Shown: positions 39,135-63,592, counted from the stretch's first letter. The stretch is DNA of 64,000 bases from Hirudo medicinalis (GCA_011800805.1 MPNW01000033.1:1-64000), one strand, 5' to 3'. The notes: generated by a model from the sequence alone, not told the origin. Translations and numbers: made by a program.

Positions 39135-40995
39135 ATGAATTCTGCGTCGCGACACTCCAGTCTCGAGAGGAATCGTGCCTTAAATGGATTGTGTGGCAGT
39201 GATGAAGATATTTATCGCCAGAGACTCGACGATGCTTATTATCTCCGCAGAATGAGGGACATCTTGCAAGACAATCTTGGAGCACAATCTCGTCCAGTGT
39301 TCCCCTGCCAAATGACTCGATTGAGTGAATGTCTCTTCATTGGCAACCAGAAGAATGCCGAAGACTTCGAAGACTCATGGCACACGGCGTAACACACGTG
39401 ATCAACTGTGCCCTTTCCAAACGTCGTTCCTCATGTTCGGAGTCCCCCTATCCCCTGGAGACGGTATCATCGGCTTTAAAGTCATTCCAGCCGAAGACAA
39501 GGAAGAATACGAGATCGCGAAGCACTTCGACGACACATTCAACTATCTGGAAAGAGTGAGGCAGATCAAAGGCACCGCCCTCGTCCACTGCAACATGGGA
39601 GTCAATAGAAGCGGTGCCATCGCCGCTGCCTACCTGATGGTCAGCGAACACCGTCATCTCCTCGAAGTTATTGCTTATCTGAAGGAGAAAAGAAACATCA
39701 TTTTGACCAACAAAGGATTTCGTAGACAATTGATACGTTACGCTAGGTCGAAGCAACTACTCGATCCGATCTCGAACGACTATTACATGAGACGCAGCGG
39801 TGACTTCGAGCGCCTCTCCTTAGTGGAGCAACAACACGCCTTCTCAACTCCACAATTGAGGAGATGCACTCTAGAACAAAAGCCACCTAGGAGTCGGTAC
39901 AGGAACGGTCGAAATAGGCCCACGAACATCGCTTTTCCCAGCAATTCACTAGGCGATAGAGAAGACTTTCTGGTGAAATCTCTTCCTCGAAACATGACCG
40001 GAAGCAGAGACGACGACTCGGATCAACAGTGGCCAAACACTTCCAGTCCAATGACAAGAAGAAGTATCAGTTACATCGTTAAGGATCCAGATTCGTCATT
40101 CGATGATGAATCCGACAGGCGCACCAGGGCCCGGAGTTACCAATCGAGCAGTTCTAGAAAATCAATCGCTGTTGACCACATCAACCTCGTCTCACAGACA
40201 CCCTCAGACGAAAGTCGGAGACACGACGACATTCCCAGACTGAAAGTCATTTCCAATCTCAGCAAACAATTTTCATCACGATACAACTTGACAATTTCTC
40301 ATCCAAGCGGTCTGGCAAACTGGAAAGATGATGAACTGAAAAGTTCAACACAGTCCCAACAAAAAAGAATAATTCATCACCAGGTAACCCCACCTGGGGA
40401 GAGGCCCTCATCATATGTAGGTAATGAAGAAAGAAGCCTCAGCACGCAAAAAAACAGATATTGTAAGCAGATCCGACAACACTTCTCCGGCCTCATGAAT
40501 CTGATAAGACCTAACGTGAGCAGGAACATTACTTCCTCTCAGACCTCCACTCCTAGAAGTAATCAATTATTTTTTGCTCTTCCGTTCCAGAAATCAGAAA
40601 CTAAAGCCGTTCAAGAACTTCCAGCCGGTAATCCCAACCGACAGGTCAGCCAAGATGGTCATGGTTCTTACGTTTCGACAAACCGCATAGCAATGAGCGC
40701 GCCACGTTGTTCATTCCAAGTCACAAACATCAAAGAAAATCCCAGATCTTTTCAACAATTTTCGACTCGATTGAACCATGTCGTACATTTGAGTAATCAA
40801 CCAGCAGAAGAGCAAATGAGCCAATTGTCTGGTGGCTCTCTGGTCCTCATTGGAACGAGAACAAGTACCTTACAGCCCAGGTCCTCCACTGCAAATTATA
40901 TGGCAGATCAGAATTTAAATGTGCATCAGTCAGAAACTGTGCCTCGAAAACTGAGGAGATATGTCAGGTCCAAAACAGATAGTGAGTTATTGTGA
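39135..40995 (+). CDS. Dual-specificity protein phosphatase with long Ser/Arg-rich tail (two apparent frameshifts)
   Basis: This looks like a single large exon of about 620 codons from the ATG at 39135 (ACAATGAAT) to the TGA at 40993-40995. The phosphatase domain uses three frames in turn: LSECLFIGNQKNAEDFE in the first (to about 39368), LMAHGVTHVINCA in the second (to about 39408), and FKVIPAEDKEEYEIAKHFDDTF onward in the third. Both changes correspond to one missing base. The active site HCNMGVNRSG (about 39588-39615) has the catalytic Cys and Arg, and the Asp of PAED is the likely general acid. About 410 residues after the domain are low-complexity, rich in Ser, Arg and Gln, probably disordered. 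The target is unknown and I cannot assign it to a DUSP subfamily. The intact third frame to the end argues for base-call errors, not a pseudogene. Confidence 0.85.
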
Positions 40996-41327
40996 AGGTT
41001 CAAGATTCTTTTAATTCTTGGAATACTTTGCAGTTGCCTCAGTTCACTCTAGGAATAATTTTCAGAGATTGAACATAATTTAAGCTTTTATAAGCTTTTT
41101 AGTTTTATAAATATAAGAATATACTTTATGTGTGACTCCAAAGTACAATGACATGACCCCTTTGAGGTTTCTGAATAAATGAAGCTGTCTTTTTAATCCA
41201 AAAGCACAAAAAATAATTGACTTACTTATTGAAATATTTACGAATTATGTAAAATAAAGCTTTAATGACAATGCACAGTAATACTCTGATGGGGAAAAAT
41301 TGTAAACCAATCTTTTGGATCAAGATC

Positions 41328-42351
<1,024 letters not shown>

Positions 42352-43768
42352 ATTTTGACAATAGCCTCGGCTTTTTGCGTTTTCTAAGGAGTCGTTTTAA
42401 TCACGAAGCCCCTAAACGCTTTTCTCCAGATGTTTCACTCCCCCAAGAAGGTAAATATCACATTTAAAAGTAAACCGAACAGCTTGTAAATTTTTCAAAC
42501 TAAAGATGCTCAATTTAAATAAAATAAATTAAGTCATGTAACTATATATTTTTTTTACAAACCAAGAATTACACCAAGAGTCAAGGCGTATTTCCCATGG
42601 CGATAGACTTCACCAAGGACGTCATCCGATGACTTTATTATTATTATTATAACAAAGCTAAGTTGAAGTACAACTTCTTCCTAGTAAATAAATCCCTGCC
42701 CGACTCTCTAGACGGGCTGGTTTTAAAGTCGTGCACAAACTGGAGCTTAGATGCTTTCAGATTTAGTCTGAGGCAGAGATCCGAAAGGGCTTTCATTTCT
42801 CTGAAACGTCTTAGTTGACAGACTCTTTCAACAGGAATGGACCTTCTATCGCAAATACACGCTTTTGTCGCTATTGAAACGAAACAGATTTAAGTATCAG
42901 CCATTTATTGCTCAAATAAAATTATAAAATGGAAATAAGGTTAAAAACCCAAAACAAGCCAGTTAAACATGACCACAACTTGATGTAAACTAGATTTTGA
43001 AAAAATTTCCATGATCAACCAATGCTCATCTGACCAATTGAACTTCTCTTAAACCCATTCTCAGCAAGGCACTGTTCATAGATCAACATAACTTTTATCT
43101 CTTAACTCTTCTTTATTGAAGCTTTCTTCGAAACTAACAATACATTTATGAATAAAAACCAAAATTCAAGTCGGTAAAGACTAAGCATCCTCACAGAAGT
43201 AATGGCCATAAAACATCTTTTCCTAGGTAATTTTAAAATTTAATATTTTGTACAATAATTTCTCTACTGTACATCTAAGCGACATATTAAAGCTCACGAG
43301 AAAATGATTGGGAATCGGTGAAACTAAACCTAGGACCAAGTTATAATTAATGTCTGAATATCGACTTATTTAATGCATCCAGCAGAGAAGAAACATTCGT
43401 AAATTTAGTCACAAGGTTTTGATGCAGATCAAGGCGACACCTCCACAGAAGAAATAATACGGTAGCACGTGGTTCTGCATAGGAATCAAGATAAACCGAC
43501 TCAATTGCAAGTGAAAAGGGTGTTGTATCCTTAGACAAGTTACATTCAAAGGTTGGTGACCACATGACAGCTAACTAATCAATGAAGAGATAGACAGTAA
43601 AACTTAAAAAAAGAGATTGAGTTTAATATCTTTTAAAAACATTATTGCAAAGAATATTAAAAAAATGCAATTAATCATAAAAACGAACTCAAAGTTGATA
43701 AAAAATTTACTGGTAAACCAATCATTTTGTTTCCACCACCACCATCATCATCGTCGTCATCATCGTCG

Positions 43769-43819
<51 letters not shown>

Positions 43820-44272
43820 CAATCATCACTAAACAATGACTTAACTCCAAATCCCTTTAAATCAGTGTTTGCAGTCTTCAAAAAAGCCTATTTTCATAAG
43901 CATGCCAGTCAACTCTCTCTATGGAACTGTGCAACAATGCTAGCAAAGTGGAACTACAAGACGTCGACGCAGACAATGAACAGACGCAACAACATCCAAG
44001 GATGCAAAATGTACATGAAATGAAATGAAGCCGATTTTAAGGAGCGTCACTTCTGTCGTGTGCCTTCCAGAAGTGGAGGGAGTAAAACAGCTCGGTGATG
44101 ACGAAGATGAAATGGATTTTGATAGAAGAATTTTCTAGCAAATAAAATCCTAATCAATCAAATGAGGTAAGCAACTGTGGATGTTGACGAACGAACGATA
44201 GATGGGTCGGTAGAGAGATGTAAACACGCTAAGACGATCGAAGCATAAAAATCGTGACGTCGACAATCAATA
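42352..44272. other. Spacer between SFT2D and SPRED
   Basis: No gene is supported. An open frame at 43347-43565 (-) has no visible splice context. The CAT/ATG microsatellite is listed separately. The part next to 44273 is the SPRED 3' UTR. Confidence 0.4.
43734..43819. repeat. (CAT)n / (CAC)n microsatellite
   Basis: CACCAC units pass into a long TCA/TCG run. All frames are open and give poly-His, poly-Ser or, on the minus strand, poly-Asp. These are not credible proteins. Confidence 0.9.
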
Positions 44273-47091
44273 TCACACGGGCCTGTGCCGGGGACCAGTC
44301 CAGCCGACGCGAACGGCACAACGGTGACAAGCTCTCAAGACGGGGTAGCACCAAAGGCACGGCACCAACATGCAGACGAGTGCCAACACCATACTCCTCT
44401 TGCAGTTCCTACTGCACAGGAGCCCGTCTCTCTCCCTTGCGAGGTCTTCAAACTCGTCTTCCCCCTCTGCAGCACAGTGGTACAGGGCAGCTTCGGCACA
44501 GCAAAAGCAAGTGGCAGTCTTAATGCATTTCAGCATTCTGTCGGGGGCATCCTTGCATGTGCCTCGACTCATCTCCTCTGCGGTGAAGTGTTCCTGACAG
44601 TAAAGGCACCTGACTTTCGGCGATGAGCTCGGCATGCACGTCAGACTGGAACTCGGATACCGTCGGGTAGTCATGGATGGTCGGGGACTGCGCCGCTGGT
44701 GTCGACCGGTGGACTTTTTAGGTAAAGGAATGCTTGTGCCTGAGGAAGACAGGGCAATTTCCCTCGCCGGTATTCTCCCCAAAATGGGTGGAGCTACAAC
44801 GGATGAAATGCGAGGATTGGAGTGAGACCTGCCAAATCCAACAGACTGATTCTGCACTGAATATAGAGTTGGATAGCTGTAATCATGCTTGCCACAGGGA
44901 TCGTTCTTGGTCAAATGGACGTACGATTCACTTATGGATTGGAACGAATTACGCCTCCCCAGAGATCTCCCTGAACCGGCTTGGACGACCAGCGCCTCTT
45001 TTTCTGCAAGATCTTGTTCATTTTTCAGAAAGACATTCCTGCCAACAGGATCATTATATCTGTAACTGCTCAAAGTGATTCTGTGAGGAGAGGGTATGTA
45101 TTCATTAGTCACGGCCTGAGATGTAGACTGCACTTGCAAGCTTCCCCACTGATCTAATGGACAGTGCTCTTGAAATCTAAACAATGAAGAAGAGTTCTCT
45201 TCCACAGATGGCAGGTGAAGCTCAATGAGCTGTGATGGCGATGCAGGGGGTGTCTTTGCCCTGGGCTTTTTCACTGTTCCATAGGTAGCTGAGGGTTTCA
45301 TTTTCGGAGGTGGGACCAGTTCTTGATCCTCTTCAGGAATGAATGGCAAAACAAGGGAACCTTCAGCACCCTGGCAGCTCAAATCTTGAGAGATGACCAA
45401 TCTGTCTTTGGTGTCAGTGCTGGACAACTTTCTGAGATGTATGTTTTGAGCTTTCGTGAGAGAGGCCTGAAAAGCAAGGAATAAATCAGCGATCAGCCTA
45501 AAGATTTCATAGCGGAGAAGCTATTGTTTACTTGAATATTATCACTCACCTTTGCAGGTGGATCACCTGACCACTTCGAAACTGCATAAGAGATTAGCAA
45601 ATTATAAACATTAAACTTAGAAGACAATAATAGGCAATCATAAGATCATACAATCAATACTAATGATATTATTTAATGTAAATAAAATCATATGAGTAAT
45701 GAGACCTTTGTGAGAGGCACAGCTTTTGAGAAGTTGCAAGACACCACAAACAGCTTCATAAAATTGAGAAGCCTCGGAAGGCGACTGAAAGGTCAGCCCG
45801 TACTTGTGACCCGCAACGCACCAATGGTGGAGCATGCTGTTGTTGACGCAGGTGTATTCCAGTTCCTTGGTGACTTGGCAATTTAAGAGCATCTGGAAAA
45901 TGAGTTGATTGGTATCAGAATAACAAGCTATTCAGCATACTGAATGTCGTTTTTATTTTCTAGGTTGTGATTAATATTATTATAACTATACCCATGTTGA
46001 AATTATCTCCACACAAAATGTTCTCCATCAAGTTTTAATGAGTTTGCTTTGCAATTATGCAGTTGAATGCATGGTATCCTATAAATTTAGTTTCAAAAAA
46101 GTTGCAAAAGCCTGGTACTTTAGCATTTGGATAATTTTCTATAATTTTCAGATCTTTGTCTGACTCCAAATTTATTACAAGAAGTAAATAACTGATTTAG
46201 AAAAGAAAAGAAAAGTAAAGAAAAAAAAAAAGCGAAGTCAAAAAAAGCCAGATCTACAGAAGGACAAAAGCTATTTTCAATTCTGGAACCTCCGTGAAGT
46301 CAAATCAAGAGTAACTTCGAGCATACAACTTATTAATGAACATGCAAAGCCATACCAAACCTACTTAAATCACCAAGTTTACCTGAAAAGAGGCAGACAA
46401 ACAAGCATACTTGGGCACAGTAAGGAACAAACAATCTACCAATTTGTGATCATTTATCTAGTTAATGTTACAACATATTAACATCAACAGAAATAATGCT
46501 AGTATATTTTTCTTTGTCTCTTTTCTTATCGACAACGTGGTTATAGAAATATTTTTATTGAAGTAGGTTATAAGTGAGTCTTTAGAAACATGTTTACTGC
46601 CCTTTAAAATAAATCACAGAAACACAAAAAAAAATAAAGTTTGTCACATTGAGGTTACACCAGATGTTAGCCATTAGTATGAAAATTATGACCATTATCG
46701 AATGATTTATCAAATATGTTAATACCATTAAATACCACTATTCACAAGCACAATCTTAATTGTAGAATCATTCTCATTTATGTGTCATTACTTCATTTTC
46801 ATTTTGCCTTCTGCAATCTTTTAAAGTTGATGTAATGAAAAGAAAATGTAATCACATGCAACTAGATTAATCTAGACTGATGGTAACATCCCAGACAGAA
46901 AAAAAAAACACAAAACCAACATTCTTGTCACTGATTCTCTGAGCTTGAATGTAGAAGGACTCTGCTGGGTTTGTTGCCCCATTTGACAGCGACGACACCA
47001 CTTTAAAGAGGCACACGTTGCTGATTCCTCCACCACTGGACCTACCCCATAGGCCTGTACTGTTGTCCCAAAACATCACCTGGGCTCTCAC
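44273..47091 (-). CDS. SPRED: SPRED, Sprouty-related EVH1 protein (first exon not included)
   Basis: Exons 46921-47091, 45706-45892, 45550-45581 and 44273-45466 join in phase. The first two encode the EVH1 domain (VRAQVMFWDNSTGLWGRSSG, then MLLNCQVTKELEY and HHWCVAGHKYGLTFQSP). The last exon carries a long linker and then the Cys-rich Sprouty domain, from VRCLYCQEHFTAEEM through CKDAPDRMLKCIK and CCAEAALYHC to MVPCLWCYPVLRACHRC-like residues. SPRED proteins sit at the plasma membrane, recruit neurofibromin through EVH1 and block Ras-Raf-ERK signalling. I could not find the c-KIT-binding block of the vertebrate proteins in the linker. A start exon is still needed upstream of 47091. A candidate is 50181-50239, but its phase does not fit directly. 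Confidence 0.93.
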
Positions 47092-50000
47092 CTGAACTAT
47101 ATGTCTGAATCGAATAAAACGGACTTTAGCTGATGGAATCCTTTCAACTGAATAAGAGAATTTATAAGAAATGTAGATGCTTGAGTATCAGCAATAAAGT
47201 CAAAAAAGATAAATAGGTCAACAGCTGTCCCTTGCAAATAATCACATTTGGGTCACACTAGAAAACTGAGATGTCTAAATCATGCATCATTCCAATGTAA
47301 GGCTGTGGAAATAAAGCACTTGTAAATCTGTCAGGGGCAATCATCACATGGATGAATTACCCCTTTAGCCAGGCAGCTAAACCGTGATATTTTGTTATTA
47401 CATGGCAACACGACAACAGCTTCATTGAAGAAAAACAACAGAGCACTTATCTCAAAGCCAACAAAAAATTCTTACTTCGCAGAACAAAATGAAAATGCAC
47501 GAAACTATCGATATTAATTATAGCACGCACAATGATTAGGAACTGAAAATAAAATAAACATGGATACAAATTATTTCAAATAAGTGCATTCAGCAACAAA
47601 TTGAAGAGTTACAGCCTCAAGGCAAGTCTCAAGATGGCTTGAAAAGGCTGAGGCATTCAGTGTCATATCAGGCAGGTCCAGCTCAAAGTTAATTGCACAA
47701 CTACAATCCCCATTACATAAAGTCATGCAGGCTGAGAAAAAAGTTGTGCAAGCACTTTTGAGTATGGAATAGAAATATCCAACCACCAAAAACTTGATGC
47801 TTCAAGCTAGTTAAAAATAGAGTCAAAAAAGGAAGCTTTAAAAGGCCTTGAAAGAAAATAGTCACGTCGATCAATGAATAACATGATGGCAATATTCAGT
47901 CAAAATGGGCTACAACATTAAAGCTAAAAGAACAAAACCAAGGGCAATAGGCCCTCAAGTCTAGTAATCATTATCAAAGCAATCATTTGCAGATCTCACA
48001 TCAGCTGTCTGATGATGTCATTCTGATCCAAAACCAAGATGCCTTCTGATGTATGGATGATTTAAGCACATCACTACATGTTCATTCAAGTTGTCATCAA
48101 TTGACCCAAAATGTTGATAGACAAAACTGCTGCACAATAAAAATTGTGCTTTTCACTCTGAGAAGTATGCGAAGCTAATTTGTCCTTTGCTTTTCCATAT
48201 TTATTTTTTTCCATTTCCTAATATTAATTTTCCCTCAAAAAAGAGCCCACTTCTTCAAAGAATTTCAGGTTTTAATGTTTAGCTTGGAGATGCCAGATGG
48301 TGAACAGGTTTCACAGAATTTGATGACATTAAACAGCCCGTGATGTTCCTCGATGGATAGCACAACGCGATAGATGGATGACAAGGGAAAGAAACAGTCT
48401 GAACTGCAATCCATTGCAGACAGAGTCCAAAGGTGCTCTCTGCATTATGCTCATCACTTCATCATCACTATCAACATCTTCATCACCATAATCAACAACA
48501 TGCCACAGCAAGCTAAACATATAAAATTAAAGAGAGTTTCATTGAGGCAGGGAGATTTAGAAAGCAGACACACACAAGCAACACATAACCACTTACTGAC
48601 AGGTGTTAACACTAAATAAAAGCAATTTAAAAAACAGATCACCCATCAATAGCAGCCTGCTTCCAAGTGCAAAAACTGGAAAATTAAAATGCTATATTCA
48701 GTCTACTGTTGGAAAACATTGCAAAAGAGCAACAAGCTATAATTTGTCAGCTGAGCACATGACATATAATTTGTCGGCTGAGCACATGACATATGTCACA
48801 TACAAATCAGAACTTGATTGCACCATACAAGGAAAATTATTATACGCAACAGACACTCGTTTAATCATGTTTTAAACGTCCTCATCTATTTACAAACAAG
48901 TGAACAAAATTACATAAATGGGTTTGTAAGCACCACATTCACTTCATGAGAAGGTTATGTTAAGTCCAAATTAAAACCCAAAACACAGAACATATTGTTG
49001 TATTTACAAATACTTCAAGATGATGAATTAGTACACTCAATAAGAACTCATGAGTAACTCAAACAAAACTACAGCATCAGTTTCAGAGTTGATGAGCTAA
49101 AACTCAAAACATTTTTAAGCACTTGGTTCAGATTGCTTCTCTTTCAAAAAATAGAGTAAACTTTGAAAGAGACATTGATGCCTGTGCTTTAATGATTGCC
49201 AGTGATGTCCGTCGCCTTTAAAGAGGCAATAGCAGTCTAATGATATCCTACAGTCAAAGGAGTATAAACTCTTCCAACATCACTTTTAACCACTAGCTGA
49301 CTAAAAAATATCTCAAACATAGGCACAACGATATCTACAATCAATTCCTGTACCAGATAAAAATTAAAGAATTGATTTCATGGTGATGGACGATTGAGCT
49401 TGAAAAGTTACTGCACTCAATAGTGTTTACCAGCTTGGAGTGTTCAAAGTTTAACAAGCAAAATTAAGCAATCCCACTGGTATATCCCTCTGCACAGCCT
49501 TCAAATAATAACTTTAAAAATGTAAAATTGTACAAACAAGTATCATATCAGATCGTTGATGGGCTATTTAATCTTATTTGTCACTTGATTAGCATTAAGC
49601 AATTATTGACCTGAATAATTGCTAGCAGCTAATTTCAGAGAATGCATGCCAACATTGGTGATTGAATCTTGTAATATTTAAGCCTGATGCCACCATCATA
49701 AAATAATTGAGTTCAAAAATGAGTGTGTGCATATGATAGGGGAAGAAAACCTATTTAATACGAGGAAACACCTTTGCTTTAAAAAACAGATCTAGATTAA
49801 ATCAACCCTATTTGCTTTAAGTGATTACTTTAAAGGCTAGAGTAAAGGTTGAAAGGTTTCTTGATGCAAAATGTTATCTAAAACAAACATTTAATACAAA
49901 TTTTGTGGGAAAACTTTGGCAATAATAATTAGATACAATTTCCAAGCAACCATCGTAAGAAATACAATCTATGCGGCAAGCCCAAATAATTAAACCATTC

Positions 50001-50180
50001 GCAAATGCTGTAATAAATTCTGAAAGTATAATGCTGACTATTTTCTGCTGCAAATGGAAGTGAAGTTGCTGTGATGGTCGTCAGTGTTGGCAGGATGCCT
50101 AACAAACAGCAAAGTTGCCTCCCAAGCATTTTTGCATTTTATGCTGCAAAACATCAAAAAGAAAATACTTTTAAACTCAC
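47092..50180. other. Probable SPRED first intron, AT-rich
   Basis: No convincing exon. A 27-bp direct repeat (TATAATTTGTCAGCTGAGCA...) occurs twice, at 48738-48764 and 48765-48791, with one difference. Confidence 0.45.
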
Positions 50181-50239
50181 TCTTTCTGATCAACAGCACC
50201 TGATGAGGCTATAATCCATGCGTCACTGTCTTCTTTCAT
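50181..50239 (-). CDS. Candidate SPRED first coding exon
   Basis: ATG at 50239 opens 19 codons (MKEDSDAWIIASSGAVDQK) and ends at a good donor, GTGAGT, with two bases over. The next known SPRED exon starts in phase 0, so either a small exon is missing between them or this belongs to something else. The acidic short start resembles other SPRED N-termini only loosely. Confidence 0.35.
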
Positions 50240-50921
50240 ACTAACAACAATCACACACCGGATAATTATCATCAACTTATCTTTTGCTTCATCGTTTCAA
50301 TCGTAGCGCTTAAGATAAAAATAATCTACCAGGCGAAAGAGAAGCATTTTGAGAGTGAATTCAGGATGACCTCAAATTTTTTTTTAATGGCGTTTGAGCA
50401 CGCCTATTTCTCGTCGACCAATAGCATGGTGCGTAGGGGTAGTATTTGTGATCATTTTTATTCATAATTTACCCTAACTAATCGATTTAGTCCGTCATAA
50501 AATCTATTGCTAACTAAAAATAATTATTAACAAATTATAATAATCCCTTCTCTCTGGGCCACAGCTTTACCCTAAGCGATAATAGTTTGCTCGCATTTTA
50601 TTTAAATGAGCTTGTGTGACGGCATACAATGTCAGCAGTTTTCAAAACAAATAATCGTAATATGATACTAAACGCAATGCGACTAGTAACAGATGAAGTC
50701 AAATAACAAAGGCTGTTGAAAATCCACACGGGCTGAGCAACCCTCCAGCGATTCAACGCATGCAGAATTACTCTGGAGACAGACGTCAGCCTATAGGCCT
50801 TCGACAGCATCCTGTTCGCGTGTCGCAGAGAACTAGATAAACGATGGCAAATAACCAAGCGCAGAAGTTATATAGAGCCATTGAGAACATCAATTTATTG
50901 CAACCAATAAGTGGGTCATTA
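50240..50921. other. Spacer between SPRED start and LARS1 end
   Basis: Nothing recognised. A moderately GC-rich stretch at about 50700-50840 is open on the minus strand (50598-50858), but the peptide matches no family I know. Confidence 0.4.
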
Positions 50922-61186
<10,265 letters not shown>

Positions 61187-62179
61187 CGTAAATCTGTTGC
61201 AAAACCAGAACAAACCACGTGTACGAACGATTTTTGATCTAAAAAGCTATCTTAAAACAGCAATGTGACTTTAATTCTGAAGTGCTAGAAACAGGCTAGG
61301 CAGATTTATTGCAACAGTAGACTCGAACAACTGAAAAGCCCACTATTGCCAACTATTGACAGATAGGTGTAGAAGTTAAGAAGTCACAATTAATTACTCC
61401 AGAGACAATGAATTGCACGTAATAAATATGTAAATACAAAATTGTTTATGCATAACAAATAGTCTGTACTCTTGTTTATCCTTCGCAGACTTATCTTTTG
61501 CTCCGATAACCGCCGGTTGGATGAGCACTCACGACGGAAGAACGTTAGAAATGTCAAAAGTAGACTTAAGTTGTAATAAACATGTGTCATTTTGAACCAC
61601 CCAATCAATAATTTTGTCGATTTTGTCAAATACAAATGTTCCTCTAGGATGCAGCAAAACAATAAAATGCTAACTTTGTTTCATCATTCGTTCAACCTAA
61701 ATTTTAAGAAACTCCGAAACATGGAAGAATTGAAGCAATTGTGCGATTCTATTCACCAATTCTTGAGATTTTTTCTTTAAATAGGATTATCGAAATTAAT
61801 TTTAAGATTGTTATTTGCTATGAAATGCGATATAATATGAGATATATATCAAAAATTCTAAATCTTGAAAACGTCCTTAAACCCTGCTCAATTCGCAATT
61901 GATAAATGGAGCACAGCCGAAAAATCGCGTAGTATTTTAAACTCGAATAAATTTAAAACTCTTATATTCGATGTACAATCTCTTTTGAAATAGTTCGTAA
62001 TTAGAACATAATTCCACAAACATCAGGGTAATTAAGAATAGAACATGCGTTGGCGACATGTTAAAATATTAATAATTGAATAATTAGTCAGATGGTAAAA
62101 GAGATGCAGAAAATGACATTCTTACTATTTTAAATCTATGGTGATGATAATGATGATCACCGTGCTTATTAGAAAGGTT
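61187..62179. other. LARS1 upstream region
   Basis: No gene is recognised apart from promoter sequence for LARS1, which has no clear TATA box. Confidence 0.4.
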
Positions 62180-62770
62180 TTATCGAATATTTTCATTTTC
62201 TGTTACGACAATCCACCCGACATTTCTGCTGCAGATAACTCCACTTGCCGGCCATTGTTTTGATAGCTTTCTGCAATTTATTTTTAGCCACTCCAAACAG
62301 TGAGCCTGTAAGAATAGTTTAGGAGCCTCAGAAAGCAGATCAATCCAATGGTTTTCATTAAGATGGACTACAGCTGATTTCAAGAACCGACCCAAAGTTC
62401 TTCGTTCTTCGATGTAAAACGTCAGTAATTTCCTTAAAGTGAAATAACCCATGCGGATGGAAGGTATTTCAGCTGCAAGCATCAACAAGCAAAAAAATAG
62501 CCGAATAATTTGGTTGCATACATGTCAAAGGCATTTATTTGAAAGTTTTAATAAGCAATATTAATAAAGATAAGAATTGTCGTCAAATTTGAACGTCAAA
62601 TTGGTTAAAGTCAGCAAAAATTCTCACATTAAGACTTAAAGATGCCATTATCTTCCCACACAAAGCGTTTGTAGCGTATAAAGTTTTTTCGGCTTTTCTT
62701 TGAGCCCACAACCCAGACAGCACCTCGAATATACTGTACAATATTTCCTGGCCATTTTTTTAGAAAAATT
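62180..62770 (-). CDS. Unrecognised minus-strand coding patch, probably two exons
   Basis: From an acceptor TGCTTGCAG (exon start about 62471), about 96 codons are open to a stop at 62180. They include SIRMGYFTLRKLLTFYIEERRTL and HCLEWLKINCRKLSKQW. Upstream on the same strand, 62640-62765 is open in two frames: one contains LSGLWAQRKAEKTLY, the other YIRGAVWVVGSKKSRKN ending in a stop at about 62637. I cannot decide which is real, and the phase across the two parts is not proven. I do not recognise either as a known family. It may be the end of a gene or a decayed one. Confidence 0.35.
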
Positions 62771-63373
62771 AATTTAAAAAAACACTTAAAATTATTTAGC
62801 TAAACATTATTTAGCCATCAACAGGAAAGTAAATTTACTAAGAGCTCAGTATTATTTATTAATTAATTTCAATTTTTAAAATGTCTTATGCACATTTCAA
62901 CTATAAAGACAAGAATTTATTATCTATCTGTAAATAAAGAGTCAATTTGCAATTATGGACTGGTGGAAGTGTTCCTAATGAACATCGTAAACCACGGGAG
63001 TTGAAGAGTGAAGGCGTCTGCTAGCAATTGTGTCTTAAAGCATAATTTTTGTGTGCCCGAGAAACACATATCGTGTACATAGGGTAATACACAGCACCAT
63101 GTACTTGCTTGTACGTAATCACTTAATTTGAAGCCCATTTCTAACATTCCATCGAACATTGTTTGCATTCACTTGCAAATGTAGTAATGAATACTTGCAA
63201 TGAACAATAATTTTAACACCTTTAGATAATTTAATCCAATATGTTTCATAATATTTGTTTTTCATTCCTCTTTAGTTCTGGCTTCGGCGGTGGATATTAA
63301 TACACCAAATACTCCACTTCATCATCCCCTCACCTGAGATAAGCTCCAACCTCCCACACGAGCCGTACAGCGC
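62771..63373. other. Upstream region of the muscle gene
   Basis: AT-rich, no exon recognised. An open frame at 62953-63168 (-) has no support. Confidence 0.4.
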
Positions 63374-63381
63374 TATATAAA
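63374..63381 (+). promoter_or_regulatory. TATA box of the muscle coiled-coil gene
   Basis: TATATAAA in CGCTATATAAATG, about 220 bases before the ATG at 63593. Transcription should start near 63405-63412. A GTGAGT donor at 63451 and a CTCGCAG acceptor ending at 63517 suggest a small intron in the 5' UTR. The sequence GCGCTATATAAATG also resembles the SINE tail found elsewhere in this window, so the match needs caution. Confidence 0.5.
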
Positions 63382-63592
63382 TGCCTCCACCTTATAAATC
63401 CCACCAGCATCAACTGGAAAGGAGCTAACTGCTTTCTAGTTACTTTCGCGTGAGTACAAAAGACGCGAAACACTCGACTTATATATTTATATTTACTATG
63501 GATAATTTGTCTCGCAGCTTAATCCGGTCGGTCGAAGAGAATCCTTTCCTTGTCTGGGATTAGACTGAAGTATTCAATCAAAGCCAGCAATC

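Noticed and set aside
39329..39559. Separate gene in the second frame of the phosphatase region
   Set aside because: Only its first 25 residues or so are meaningful, and they continue the phosphatase domain after an apparent one-base deletion.
43675..43881. Poly-Asp and poly-His/Ser proteins
   Set aside because: Translation of the CAT/CAC microsatellite in different frames.
44254..45078. Plus-strand open frames of 89-114 codons
   Set aside because: They are antisense to the last SPRED exon and match no family.
47571..47789. Cys-rich minus-strand open frame in the SPRED intron
   Set aside because: It has no acceptor or donor in phase with SPRED and no family resemblance.
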